From the NCBI GenBank assembly GCA_022818135.1, contig JAFMSR010000017.1, forward strand, positions 14,834,011-14,898,010: DNA of 64,000 nucleotides, given 5' to 3'. Shown here piece by piece: positions 12,663 through 22,335 of this stretch (the stretch's first letter is position 1; each line of letters opens with the position of its first letter). The translations under genes were made by a program, and so were the position numbers. This DNA comes from Saxidomus purpurata (lineage: Eukaryota > Mollusca > Bivalvia > Venerida > Veneridae). Under the pieces are notes generated by a model. It was not told the DNA's origin and made no database searches. It saw only the letters and a program-made list of their open reading frames with translations.

Positions 12663-13433
12663 TGTCAGGCGAGACATGTACAGTAAACAATGATTGCCAA
12701 AGTACTACGTGTGGAACCGGAAGTCGGGTGATCTGTCAGCATCCTGACGGTCAAGGAATAACGTCTGGAGGAGGCCTATGCACATGCGAACAAGACACAA
12801 ACGGTGGTAGGAATACATGTTTGCCTTTGATTTAAGAAATACTTTGCCCGCGAATACCTCTCAGACTGTCAGACATAACTGATTGGCCAATGAAGAAAGT
12901 GCAGGCGTCATACCTAGTGTCCAGTGAAGTATGGAACATCTTGTCTTTAAAAACATAGTTAAGTCTGACAAATTTACCTGGTCTGAGATGTTTCTAACGG
13001 TTGTCAGACTGTTGTCAGACTTAATGTATGACAAGTCTTCAAATTAATTCGCCATGACTGAAAAGGCTGATTAAGTTTAAACAAACTATTTAGTCGTTAT
13101 TTCTGTGTCTGTGTCTGACTATCTATATGCTATTTTACATTTATATAAAGGATGTCCTTAGTGATTGGACTTTATAGGGGTTTAAAGGTCTTGAAACATA
13201 TCACTAAAATGAAAGAATTAAAGAGAAATATTCAGATCTGAAGAAGTCATCTTTGAACTCAATAATGTCTAAGAATATACTGAGGATTCGAAAATTATGA
13301 TATCTTTTCAGAATGCGTCATGGCGGCTGATTGCAATGGTAACGGAGCTCCAGACTTGAAATGCCCTGATAGCGCCAGACACTGCTACGACAATAAATGC
13401 ATCTGTGACAGATTCCCGATAGGCGGAAAATAA
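12663..13433 (+). CDS. cvSI-type serine protease inhibitor (small secreted 12-Cys protein), first exon not found
   Basis: Two exons encode a duplicated six-cysteine pattern. The first exon, after an AG at 12661-12662, runs to 12803 or 12806 and reads GETCTVNNDCQSTTCGTGSR and onward to LCTCEQDTN. The second, 13312-13433, reads ECVMAADCNGNGAPDLKCPD and onward to KCICDRFPIGGK and a TAA. Both junctions are phase 1, so the frame is kept. Two donors (GTGGTA and GTAGGA) lie 3 bp apart and would differ by one Gly. Spacing of the 12 cysteines and the DC...C...HC.D.KC.C pattern fit the oyster cvSI-1/cvSI-2 subtilisin inhibitors (MEROPS I84), which are secreted and thought to act in defence against parasite proteases. 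The expected signal-peptide exon was not located upstream. AATAAA follows at 13492-13497. Confidence 0.7.
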
Positions 13434-13491
13434 ATCCATGGAATGAAATGCTATATTACAAGTAGTATTTGTAAATCAAGTTTTGTTTTTC

Positions 13492-13497
13492 AATAAA
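13492..13497 (+). terminator. Poly(A) signal AATAAA of the cvSI-like gene
   Basis: A canonical hexamer lies 59 bp after the stop codon of the cvSI-like coding sequence, on the same strand. This spacing suits a short 3' UTR. Confidence 0.6.
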
Positions 13498-13779
13498 TGA
13501 GTTAATAAAAGAAGAGTACTTTAATTATCAGCATGTGTGCGTGGCATCATCTGCCTTCTTTTGTTACAATTTTACATTGCTCATATGTTTGGAGTTTTCC
13601 GTTTCTTAGTAAATTATTCAAATCACAAAATCTAACATGCGATTCTGATGCACAAAGTTTTTAAGGCTGTATTTTTATCCGTATGTTATATCAAAATATT
13701 AAGCTATAATAGTGAATGTGTCTTGACGTGTCATATCTAAATTTTATTTCAGTGTAATAACATTGAAATGTGTCATCCA

Positions 13780-14020
13780 AGTAATTAAAGAGGCACTCCT
13801 GAGATAATAATGATTCTCCGAACAGAAATACGTTCAATGAATGTAAAATGATTCTAAAATACCATTTTCGAGAACAACTTATATCGAAAAATGCTTCATT
13901 TTTTCCCACAAATAATCAACATGGAGGCATTTTATAATAAATCGCTATCCACCAATTGATTGTACCACAACAACTTTCATAGAGTATTGAATGGTTTACG
14001 GTACTGCAACAGTTTCTGAA
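13780..14020 (-). repeat. Interspersed repeat 'CAGTACCGTAAA...GTGCCCCTTTAA', copy 1 (minus)
   Basis: Read on the minus strand this begins GCAGTACCGTAAACCATTCA, continues GTTGTNGTACAAT...GGATAGCGATTTATTA, and ends near a GAGTGCCTCTTTAA segment. The same order of landmarks occurs on the plus strand at 39508-39760 and 53995-54235. Length is about 240 bp and there is no coding potential. It is likely a MITE or a decayed DNA transposon. Confidence 0.65.
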
Positions 14021-14506
14021 ACGCTTCATTAATAACAATGATGCCTCAACACATTTACAGTCGTAAATTGTTTATGAATACTACGTGGGAGGGAAATTCA
14101 ACAGTCAAAAATAGTTCCGTACATTTATAGTGCTTTGTTAGGTAAGTAACGCTTAAATCTTTCTTTGCGTATATAGGAGAAATGTATAATAGTGTTAGAA
14201 TTACGATTTCAAAACGCCAGTACAGTACGTGTATGTCACGCTTCTCTCTATAAGAGAAATTGTCGATAGTTTTAGTATGTACTTTCGTACAGATCGTCAT
14301 CATTTGATCTTTAAGACATACAGCAGCAGGTCAATCATCTGAGAGACGAAAATAGATAGGAGAATGAACGATAGTTTATTGTTTCACTAGTGGCAAATAT
14401 AAGTACATCGGACAGTTTTGATCAATCAGATGAAACGCTGACAACAGCTGAAATTCTTTACTTTTAAATTTCATAAGTATTGGTTCAGGTCTGTGAAGTT
14501 TGAGCA

Positions 14507-14555
14507 ATGAAGTTCTTTTTTGGATTGATAACTATTACCATTGTTCTCACATACG
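14507..14555 (+). CDS. Candidate signal-peptide exon (orphan), possibly from a second cvSI-like copy
   Basis: ATG at 14507 opens MKFFFGLITITIVLTY, a compact hydrophobic leader, and ends in phase 1 just before GTTTGC at 14556. Phase 1 is what the body exon of the cvSI-like gene at 12663 requires. It lies downstream of that gene, however, and no matching body exon follows before the assembly gap at 16001. It could be the start of a paralogue whose other exons are missing, or chance. The donor is weak. Confidence 0.25.
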
Positions 14556-14719
14556 GTTTGCACTTTTTAATATTGTTTTTCCATTAAGAATATTTATATT
14601 GCATCACGTCTCCCTTTAGTTGCGTTTGTGACGACTGAAATACTTATTCAAAATACGTACATACAAAATCTATCACAGTGTCTGCTCTGACCTTTGGGTT
14701 GTATCAAAGGAAAGGTACT

Positions 14720-14826
14720 AGTATGGTGGAAAAAAACAAAAATAATATCAAACAGGGAATGCCACGTACCAAAAACGCAGCCTCCCCAAAACGAGCCCCA
14801 CAGCACCCAGAAGTGCACACCACCAA

Positions 14827-14878
<52 letters not shown>

Positions 14879-14990
14879 CATACAAAGCAAACACACGAGG
14901 ACAAAACGAACAATTAAAGGAACACAGTGGGGCACCGCCTTGGAACGGTCAGTGGCAAAAACACCGGAAGGCTGTTAACGATTGGTCATA
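14720..14990 (-). mobile_element. Microsatellite-bearing interspersed repeat, copy 2 (inverted relative to copy 1)
   Basis: The minus strand repeats the arms of the 10560-10875 copy in the same order: CTTGGAACGGTCAGTGGC-type and ACAAAACGAACAATTAAAGG-type sequence on one side, CCAAAAACGCAGCCTCCCC and ATAATATCAAACAGGG on the other. The central tract is CA with a (CGCA)n border, spanning about 14824-14876. Copies 1 and 2 flank the cvSI-like gene in opposite orientation about 4 kb apart. Confidence 0.75.
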
Positions 14991-15094
14991 AAGGACTGGA
15001 TCGAAACTTTTGATGTTAATTTAAAGTGCAACTTTGTTCACGTTTTTCATATATATATTGTCTACTTTTGCGTGCGTCACTTTAAAGATCACAT

Positions 15095-15409
15095 TTTAAA
15101 GCAGCTCGCTCACAGATCTTGGTAAAATAAAGGCTTTCAAGCTGTCTGAATTAATACATTTTAGAACGAATTATCAAATAAAAAAGTTCTAGTATAAATT
15201 CTTGTCAAGAATTTCCGTAACTGAAATTTTACACTTTTTAGTCTAATAAATAATACTATAATCAAACCAACTCGCCAACATTTTCTTAAACTGCTTTGTA
15301 GATTTTACTTGCGTTGTTGATTCTAGCCACAACTTTCACATTATCATTAATTTTATAATGTTTTAGAAATCATTTATTTCACGGGAAACTGTGAACGAGC
15401 AGCTTTAAA
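15095..15409. mobile_element. MITE family 'GAGCAGCTTTAA', copy C, with terminal inverted repeats
   Basis: It begins TTTAAAGCAGCTCGCTCACAG and ends GTGAACGAGCAGCTTTAAA, giving inverted ends of about 20 bp with few mismatches. Length is 315 bp. Another right end of the family (GGAAACTTTGAGCTAGCAGC, ending near 15445) follows directly, so a second, mostly lost copy may abut it. Confidence 0.7.
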
Positions 15410-15679
15410 TTTTTCGTCGGAAACTTTGAGCTAGCAGCTTTAAAGTAACATCAGCACTTCAGATACTCGATAAATTGTCATTTCTTCACGAAAAAGCGTT
15501 GTCACATTGTGTTTATTTCCAAAATCCCTGTAAAACATTTATGTGTGCTGTTTTTTTATTTCATATCATGTGCTTACAAAGAAACGTTACGAGTGTTTTC
15601 TGAAAAAATACCGTAACGGTCATTTTCGCTGGTAAGATATATTTATTGGTAAAGTAAGATATTAAAGTAATTTGAAATC

Positions 15680-15890
15680 TAAATCAGTTTGCGATTTAAG
15701 AACAGACGCACCCCACTAGGGCCTCACTTTTTAAGGAATCATCTTGATTTAAACAATTTTGGTAGCGGGTCATGAGATGATACTAATTGTAAAAGTTAAA
15801 TTAAATTCTGACCAGGGGTACAATGTATCAGAGAAAGAGATCATTGTTAAAGTTTCTACACATGCTATATTTTACATTGAATAGAATGGT
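15680..15890 (+). repeat. Dispersed repeat with CATTTTGGTAGAGGGTCA-like segment
   Basis: The order CCCACTAGGGCCTCA, AACAATTTTGGTAGCGGGTCAT, AAATTCTGACCAG and TCAGAGAAAGAGAT is matched by diverged copies at about 31290-31650 and 32270-32400. No coding potential. Confidence 0.55.
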
Positions 15891-16000
15891 GTAGATCCAG
15901 AACGGCCCACTTCCAGAACGGACCAGTACCAGAATGGTTTTAAGATGAAAGTTGTCTCGATATAATGAGAAAAGTTTTAAGGGGCTTGATTGCACAGTCA

Positions 16001-16500
16001 NNNNNNNNNNNNNNNNNNNNNNNNNNNNNNNNNNNNNNNNNNNNNNNNNNNNNNNNNNNNNNNNNNNNNNNNNNNNNNNNNNNNNNNNNNNNNNNNNNNN
16101 NNNNNNNNNNNNNNNNNNNNNNNNNNNNNNNNNNNNNNNNNNNNNNNNNNNNNNNNNNNNNNNNNNNNNNNNNNNNNNNNNNNNNNNNNNNNNNNNNNNN
16201 NNNNNNNNNNNNNNNNNNNNNNNNNNNNNNNNNNNNNNNNNNNNNNNNNNNNNNNNNNNNNNNNNNNNNNNNNNNNNNNNNNNNNNNNNNNNNNNNNNNN
16301 NNNNNNNNNNNNNNNNNNNNNNNNNNNNNNNNNNNNNNNNNNNNNNNNNNNNNNNNNNNNNNNNNNNNNNNNNNNNNNNNNNNNNNNNNNNNNNNNNNNN
16401 NNNNNNNNNNNNNNNNNNNNNNNNNNNNNNNNNNNNNNNNNNNNNNNNNNNNNNNNNNNNNNNNNNNNNNNNNNNNNNNNNNNNNNNNNNNNNNNNNNNN
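16001..16500. other. Assembly gap of exactly 500 N
   Basis: A run of 500 N has a round length typical of a scaffold placeholder, so the true distance is unknown. No reading frame can be trusted across it. Confidence 0.98.
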
Positions 16501-16501
16501 G

Positions 16502-17005
16502 AATGAACAGTCTAAAATGAAGAAAGCTGTTATAAAACGCATCAGAAATGGCGATGATTTTAAACTGTTCTCGGTAACAACAGATGCTACTGATCTCGTA
16601 ATTGATGATCCAGTCAACATCCTTGGGTATAGATCATCCCGGAATTGTACCAGGCACGCATCTACACTTGGAGATCACATTGAGAAGTTCATTGGCGATA
16701 AGTGTTTGATCTGTTGCGAATCTTTCATATTTTCACATGATTGTAAGGGAGCAGGAAATGCTGTTGAAATGGAGAATGAGCAGGAATGTGACTATCCTGA
16801 GACAGACTTTGCACTGGAACATGAGAAAATAGACTACAGACATTGCACAATGCCTAGTTTATTTTGCAGTGAGCCATCCGGCTCATTTTGTGATAAAGAC
16901 GACTATTACAATCAGTTTAGCCCAGAGGAGTCATTTCAGCCTGTATATGAAGAGAAATATGGGCCTGTATATGACTGGTTTGATATGGAATGGGAAGATC
17001 ATTAA
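16502..17005 (+). CDS. C-terminal part of an unrecognised acidic protein, cut by the assembly gap
   Basis: A frame of 167 codons runs from the gap edge to TAA at 17003-17005. It reads NEQSKMKKAVIKRIRNGDDF, then FSVTTDATDLVIDDPVNILG, and ends with a Tyr/Asp/Glu-rich tail (VYDWFDMEWEDH). It holds nine Cys, including a CLICCESF cluster, and many acidic residues. Length and composition are unlike a chance frame in this AT-rich DNA. I do not recognise the family. It may be the last exon of a host gene or part of a mobile-element ORF. The start lies in or before the gap, and the few in-frame codons left of the gap cannot be linked to it. Confidence 0.55.
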   Translation, partial: NEQSKMKKAVIKRIRNGDDFKLFSVTTDATDLVIDDPVNILGYRSSRNCTRHASTLGDHIEKFIGDKCLICCESFIFSHDCKGAGNAVEMENEQECDYPETDFALEHEKIDYRHCTMPSLFCSEPSGSFCDKDDYYNQFSPEESFQPVYEEKYGPVYDWFDMEWEDH

Positions 17006-18020
17006 TCGAAATACTAAGATTAAGTTACTTTCGGATATTTTGGACGTGGTTAATAATTCGCCTATTTCGCCCTTTAAGGAATGGCGAAAATATAACACAC
17101 CAAAATAGATCTATGTAAAAAATAGACACCTTTTGAAAACCATACATAGTAAATATACATGTTACCTGTCTCATACCACACTGACTATCGATCGATTGTA
17201 AATAGCTGAGTAACTGCTTTTGTTAAATTATTGTTGAAGCAAAAACATGAAAAACATATTCAAAGCCATCCAAAACAGGTAGTTATTTCAAGTCCATTTT
17301 AGTTTTGACAGTTTGGATTAAATGTCGAAAATGTCTATGTTGAATTATTTAAGTAAGACTTATGGTATGATGATGACTCTATTCTGATACCGGATCGATA
17401 GTACGGTGGTTAGACATTGTTTCTGCAATTTTATTCTACAGATGTGCATAAAATATTTTATCACTGTTTTAACCGGGAGTGTTTTATTACTGTTTTATGT
17501 TTTATTACTGCAATCAACAAGACTGCTTCTTAAAACACACTAAATAAGTGTGGTTGTCCGGTAAAAGAAGGACAACTCCTACGATACGATTGATAAGCTT
17601 GAAGGGTACATTAGACAAACTCTCCTTCGATACACTTCACTAAACGTCCGTATTATTTACAATTGCAGTTAAAATAAATCAAATAACTGGACATATTTTG
17701 GCAAAAAATGTTAGATGGCGAAAAATACACGCACCAATATAAATCCACCATGTCTGTCTGGGGTAAAACGGCGAAAATTTGACCGACCGAAAAAAGCACA
17801 AATATATACATAAGACAGCCTTGAGCATTATATTTCTTAATAATGTCCAAACTACTATATGCATTTAATATATGCGTTTCACACTTAACAAATAACTCAG
17901 CACTGACGACAAAAATCTGTTTCCAAGCTACCAATTGTATGAGTTATAAACAAAAGGGCAATGATGGCCGCATATCGCCCAACTGAGTGTATCCATATAG
18001 TTCAAATTGCACTGTTGTAA
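17006..18020. other. Gene-free AT-rich DNA
   Basis: I see no supported exon. Overlapping short minus-strand frames near 17650-17935 have no recognisable motif. Confidence 0.4.
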
Positions 18021-18029
18021 CTTCAAAAA

Positions 18030-18260
18030 CAAGACATTGGGTCAAGGCCAGCCAATGGCGAAGTTGGAATCTGCATGCAAAACTGTAAACATGGACCAAA
18101 TTTCATTGATGCAGCTTCAGAAACAAAGTTTGCAGTAGTTCAAGGTCAATGTCAGTCAATGTCAAAGTTGAAATATGCATGCAAAACTATCCATTGATAT
18201 TATCCATCCAATTTCATTGATTTAGCTTAAAAACAAGAAGATAGGTCAGTAGGTCAAGTG
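18030..18260 (+). repeat. Two diverged tandem units of about 120 bp
   Basis: GAAGTTGGAATCTGCATGCAAAACTG near 18060 is echoed by AAAGTTGAAATATGCATGCAAAACTA near 18163. Each is followed by a CCAAATTTCATTGATGCAGC-like segment. This texture resembles the repeat at 37176-37690. Confidence 0.55.
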
Positions 18261-18595
18261 ACCTTAGGTTTAACCCTGTGACCTCAAAATTAGTAGGTGT
18301 AATCTTTTGGACATGACCAACCTCAATATTTATTTGAAGATCATAGTCTAACGGTTCTCCAATTATTGAACAAATAGATCTCACCATGACCTTTTACACA
18401 ATTACCCAAATAGAGGCAGTCTGCTGGTTAAGATCAACCTGTTCATGAAGTCTGAGTATCCTATGCCAAATGGTTCTCGAGTAATTGAACATAACAGGTA
18501 CATGTAAAGAAATAAGAGTAACGTAAACAAACGTCATAGAGGACCACCACACAATGATTTATCACACAGTTTCAGACAAGAAGATTTTAAAGGCA

Positions 18596-19015
18596 GTAGG
18601 AACATAATGGTAACGCGCTTGTGGCATGTCGTGATGTCCGACAACACGGAGAGTCTTTATGTGTTGTCGTTCTGGCGACCCCGTCAAGATATGTAAATTT
18701 GGCGTGTTGGCATGTTGGGCCTCCTTCAAACAGATAAGATATTAAAAAAGCACGATAAAAAGATGCGCCAACAATAAATATTTTGCGGGCGCCATCAGGA
18801 CGAAACTACGACAAAATAAAGCGACATGTCATCAAAGGTCGTCACGCGACAACACGACGGACCGACGAACTGTTTTGTAGTTGTGTTTGTCGTGCTGTCG
18901 TAATGACGCATCTGTTTGAAGGAAGCGCCAACACGCCAGATTTACATAGCCAAAAGTGTCCGTAGTGTCTTCGTACTGTCGCATTTAGACCTGCTACATC
19001 ACGACAGAAAGACAT
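18596..19015. mobile_element. Foldback-type element with CGACAACACGAC motifs
   Basis: Imperfect inverted arms lie at about 18693-18735 (AAATTTGGCGTGTTGGC ... TCCTTCAAACAGAT) and 18910-18947 (the reverse complement ATCTGTTTGAAGGA ... GCCAACACGCCAGATTT). The outer parts also mirror each other: TGTCGTGATG and CAACACGG on the left, CATCACGACAG on the right. The loop carries repeated CGACA/TGTCG words. No coding frame. It fits a foldback or palindromic DNA element. Confidence 0.6.
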
Positions 19016-19059
19016 GGTTCTTGCATGCTACATATCGATGTACATTCGTAGAACATATT

Positions 19060-19550
19060 ATTGAAATCCATCCAATCTTTTATAAGATAATGATCAGAAA
19101 CCACAAATTTGCTCAAATTTAGTCGAAAAGGGACAGACAGTAATCAAAACCGAAACTGAACTGCATTTAATGATCAAAAACATACATGCGAAATCTGAAT
19201 TAAATCCATGCGAACTTTCAAAAGTTGATGATCAGAAACCATAAATTTGCTGAAATTTAAGTAGAAAAGGGGTCATAACTCATGGATTATAACTAAAATC
19301 GAACTTGACCTCTTTATCTTATGATCATAAACCTACAGGTAAAATCTGAATTAAATCCATGCAAAAAATTCAAAACGTGTTGATTTGAAACCATCACGTA
19401 AGATGCTGAAATTTATGTCCTGTAATAATTTGTGGATTATAGTCGAAATCAAACTTGACCTAAGTTTTATGACCATAAGCATACATATTAAATCGGAATT
19501 AAATCCATGCAACCTATAAAAAGATATTGATCGGAAACCACCATTGCAGC
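19060..19550 (+). repeat. Three diverged tandem units of about 150 bp
   Basis: The segment AAATCTGAATTAAATCCATGC recurs near 19190, 19341 and 19490. Each is preceded by ATGATCA(T)AAACNTACA and followed by TTGATCNGAAACCA. A 15-bp G tract follows at 19600-19614. Confidence 0.7.
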
Positions 19551-19599
19551 ACGGACAGAGGTAACACTTTATACTCTTCCACCATTCTCCGAATGGCGA

Positions 19600-20338
19600 G
19601 GGGGGGGGGGGGGGCATAAAAATAAACTTACAAAGCTTATGAGTAGTTTAAGTAACATTTCATATTGACAAGAAATGTTATGTAGATAAAAGATTAAGTA
19701 AACGTTGTAAACTTATCAATTTGAAAATGTATATAATTATTTTAAGTACAGACATCTATTTTATTTTAAGTGCATACATCTATTTTAAAACTGTGACAAG
19801 CTCCACCTTATGCACAGTTAGAGCATGTATAATTCTATTTGACTCTGAATGAAACCTATTTGTATACAAGCTCAATTTTAAATTTTAACAAAATATTAAG
19901 CATAGTTAATACTGAACCGTACAATTTAGTAACGTTGATAATCACTAACTCAGTCTTGTTGCGAAATGTGGAAGGGAATGCCCCCGGTCCATTTCAGTAC
20001 ATGCTTAGTGCTAAATAACATCTTACATGTGTAATGCAAGACTTTCAACTTCATGTGTGCGTGCGTGCGTGCGCGTGTGTTTTTATGTGTGCTCATGAAA
20101 AGGTTGTACATGCATAATTCTTTATGTCAACTGCCTGATTGGTTATTTTTTCTCTGACAGTATTTAGTCAACATTTTCCTTTATAGTTTAAATAATTGTA
20201 TATATATTTTTTTGTCAGATGGATTGTGGGTAATTCAATGATGACACTTTGTCCTGCATTTTCACTATAAAAGAACCTGTGTGCAGGGAAGCAAATTAAA
20301 AAAATCCTGCATTTAGACAACAGCGCTAAAGGACGCAT
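19600..20338. other. Gene-free stretch with G homopolymer and GTGCGTGC simple repeat
   Basis: A G tract of 15 lies at 19600-19614 and a (GTGC)n-like tract near 20057-20080. No exon is supported. The stretch ends at the left boundary of the rearranged ADRM1 copy. Confidence 0.4.
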
Positions 20339-20990
20339 TTATTAGTAGGAGGCATCGCGAGTTACATCCCCTTTTTAAAAAGGGCCAAATTGACACATCA
20401 TTATGCAATATGCTATATTTTAAGTTCTTTGTGCTTTCTTATAAGTGCCAAGATGTCGAAGTTGTTTTTTGAAACTTATGCAGGGTCCCTGATAGCATTT
20501 GTTAACACACGGTCCGTATCTTTTCCGATGTCAGGTCTGTGTCAGCACTGGTCGGGCTTTTATCCTAAACTAGAACCAGACTATTCAAAACTTCAAAAAT
20601 GGCGTCGGAGGCAATTTTTGGAAATGCAAGCGGTCGTTCTCAAATTAAAATGTGGTCGAATTTCGAGCTGGTAAGATGTTTATGGAAGGCAAAATGGTTC
20701 ATCCTGACAAGAGGAAAGGATTGGTCTATGTTTACCAGTCGGACGACTCGTTGGTGCACTTTTGCTGGAAGGACAGGACAAGCGGAAGTGTTGATGATGT
20801 AAGATTTTGCACTGTCATCAGCAGCATAAGGAGGTCTAAACACAAAACACCGTTGCCATGGAAACGCGAAGGAATTTGAAAAAACGAAATAGACTTTTAA
20901 TTTAAGTATGAGGAAGATCTACAAAAAAAATCAAAATTTTATACAAATACGTGACTATGCGTGCCGCCAGATTTTGGTGCTTACAGAGAA
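20339..20990 (+). pseudogene. Rearranged, frameshifted copy of the ADRM1 promoter and first exon
   Basis: Positions 20339-20846 match the intact ADRM1 5' flank and first exon at about 45828-46337, including the ATGGCGTCG start (here 20599), the [19 protein letters not shown] coding segment and the donor GTAAGA after the VDD codons. A 1-bp deletion near 20644-20652 (AAATTAAAATGTGG against AAAGTAAAAATTTGG) shifts the frame at codons 17-19. The original frame resumes at VEFRAGKMF. No downstream ADRM1 exons lie near it. From 20847 the sequence continues directly into a block (CCGTTGCCATGGAAACGC ... GCTTACAGAGAA) that in the intact locus lies upstream of the promoter, so block order is swapped. 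It can be at most a transcribed fragment. Confidence 0.85.
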
Positions 20991-21186
20991 CTGGAGGTGT
21001 TCTTTGATACAAGTTTGACTTAATATAGACACAGTAAGTAAAACAAACGCGTGCATTGTGGAATAAATGAACATTCAGTCAAATACAGTGTAATATGTCT
21101 AGTTTCCCGTATTTGTATGTATACACAATCCTCTTTTTACGATCCGTACACCTCCATATTCTAAGTTTTCCGTATATTTTGATAAT

Positions 21187-21630
21187 TTACGAAGTCCCGT
21201 ACACTCCATGTATTAACAAATTTTCTGCAGTGTCTTTTGGACTAATTTTCGTAATTAAGTCGCTTACAAGCTGGGCGATACTAAGCACTGTCTTGCTGTT
21301 ACTTCTCTTCTTGCAACCTGATTTCAGTACAATTAAAATTGAAATTGTTGAGCTAGACTGAGTAGTGGTTATAGATGACGTCATTGTATCATAACTGTGA
21401 TTTAATATACGCATATTCACAATGTAAGAATCAAATACATCCGAAGAAATGGCAGAAACTTCTAGTACTAGCTCCAAATTATCGTATATTTTTGTGATAT
21501 ACTGTGACATACGTGTATGCACCAATTTTTTATCTTCAAAGAGAGCATAACCGATATATTTGAATGGCACGTAGAGCTGATCAACTAAGATGCATATACA
21601 TGTATTTGATTTGCTGAAGAAATTAGGCAT
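21187..21630 (-). CDS. Unrecognised 147-codon open frame, doubtful
   Basis: The minus-strand frame starts MPNFFSKSNTCICILVDQLY and shows no transmembrane, zinc-binding or enzymatic motif that I recognise. Its length is somewhat unusual for chance in AT-rich DNA, which is the only reason to list it. It sits between the ADRM1 copy and a dispersed repeat, and no splice partner or TATA box was identified. Confidence 0.2.
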   Translation of the reverse strand: MPNFFSKSNTCICILVDQLYVPFKYIGYALFEDKKLVHTRMSQYITKIYDNLELVLEVSAISSDVFDSYIVNMRILNHSYDTMTSSITTTQSSSTISILIVLKSGCKKRSNSKTVLSIAQLVSDLITKISPKDTAENLLIHGVYGTS

Positions 21631-21699
21631 GGCCCAGGAAACAAATTAATACCTAGATGTTCCACATAGAGAAAAATATTATTGCATTTTACACGATTA

Positions 21700-22335
21700 T
21701 ATCATATAAATTAGTTGCACCTGCATTGTTAAGTCATATGCTGGTTGGATAGTTACGACTACATCATTTATAAAGACTCCGGAATTAATATCATAGCAGT
21801 TTTAAGAAGTTGCAACAGCTTACTGCATTCTTGAAAACAAATAAGAAGTGTTATATTAGTTTGTACTTTATATTGATTTTCAAGGGCAGCACGCGTAAGA
21901 AAGGTTTCGTATTGGTTGAGAAAAAATGTGTTTTTAGGTATTATGTTTTAAGTCATATTTCTGATACGCATTGGGTCTTCCTACATCTGCTTGTCAGCTG
22001 ACGTTTTTGCTTCTTCACTCTCTCTGAATAGACTTCAATGATAATATAATAACATTGTTTATATACATATAATTAAACAGATTTGGAAATAATACATGTA
22101 TGTAGACAGTAACAGAGAAATTGCAAAAAAGTGTAATATTTAGCTACTTCCATAATTTTGGCGGCCATGTTTAACTTGGTTTTCTCCATGGCAACAACAT
22201 GTATTAGTTCAAAAGTGCACATGATTTGAGAAATAAAAAATTCCTGTTGGTTTTGGTATTCTATCACTGTTGATATGTTTAATATTAGGAATGTAACGAG
22301 GAAAAACACCTTGTCAGATGAAAATAAAAATTACA
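21700..22335 (+). repeat. Dispersed long repeat, copy 1 (GCGGCCATNTT family)
   Basis: This stretch aligns by eye with 29565-30345. Shared landmarks in order are ACCTGCATT, AGCAGTTTTAAGAA, GGNAGCACGC, TTTAAGTCATATTTCTGATACG, CATCTGCTTGTCAGCTGA, GAGAAATTGCAAAAAAGT, TAGCTACTTCCATAAT and CTTGTCAGATG. It is probably a transposon-derived repeat of at least 650 bp. Confidence 0.65.

Noticed and set aside
14648..14978. Thr-His and Arg-Thr-His open frames
   Set aside because: They are translations of the CA and CGCA tract inside the inverted copy of the same repeat.
15940..17005. A 346-codon frame running through the N gap
   Set aside because: The N run is a placeholder of unknown true length, so only the part right of the gap can be used.
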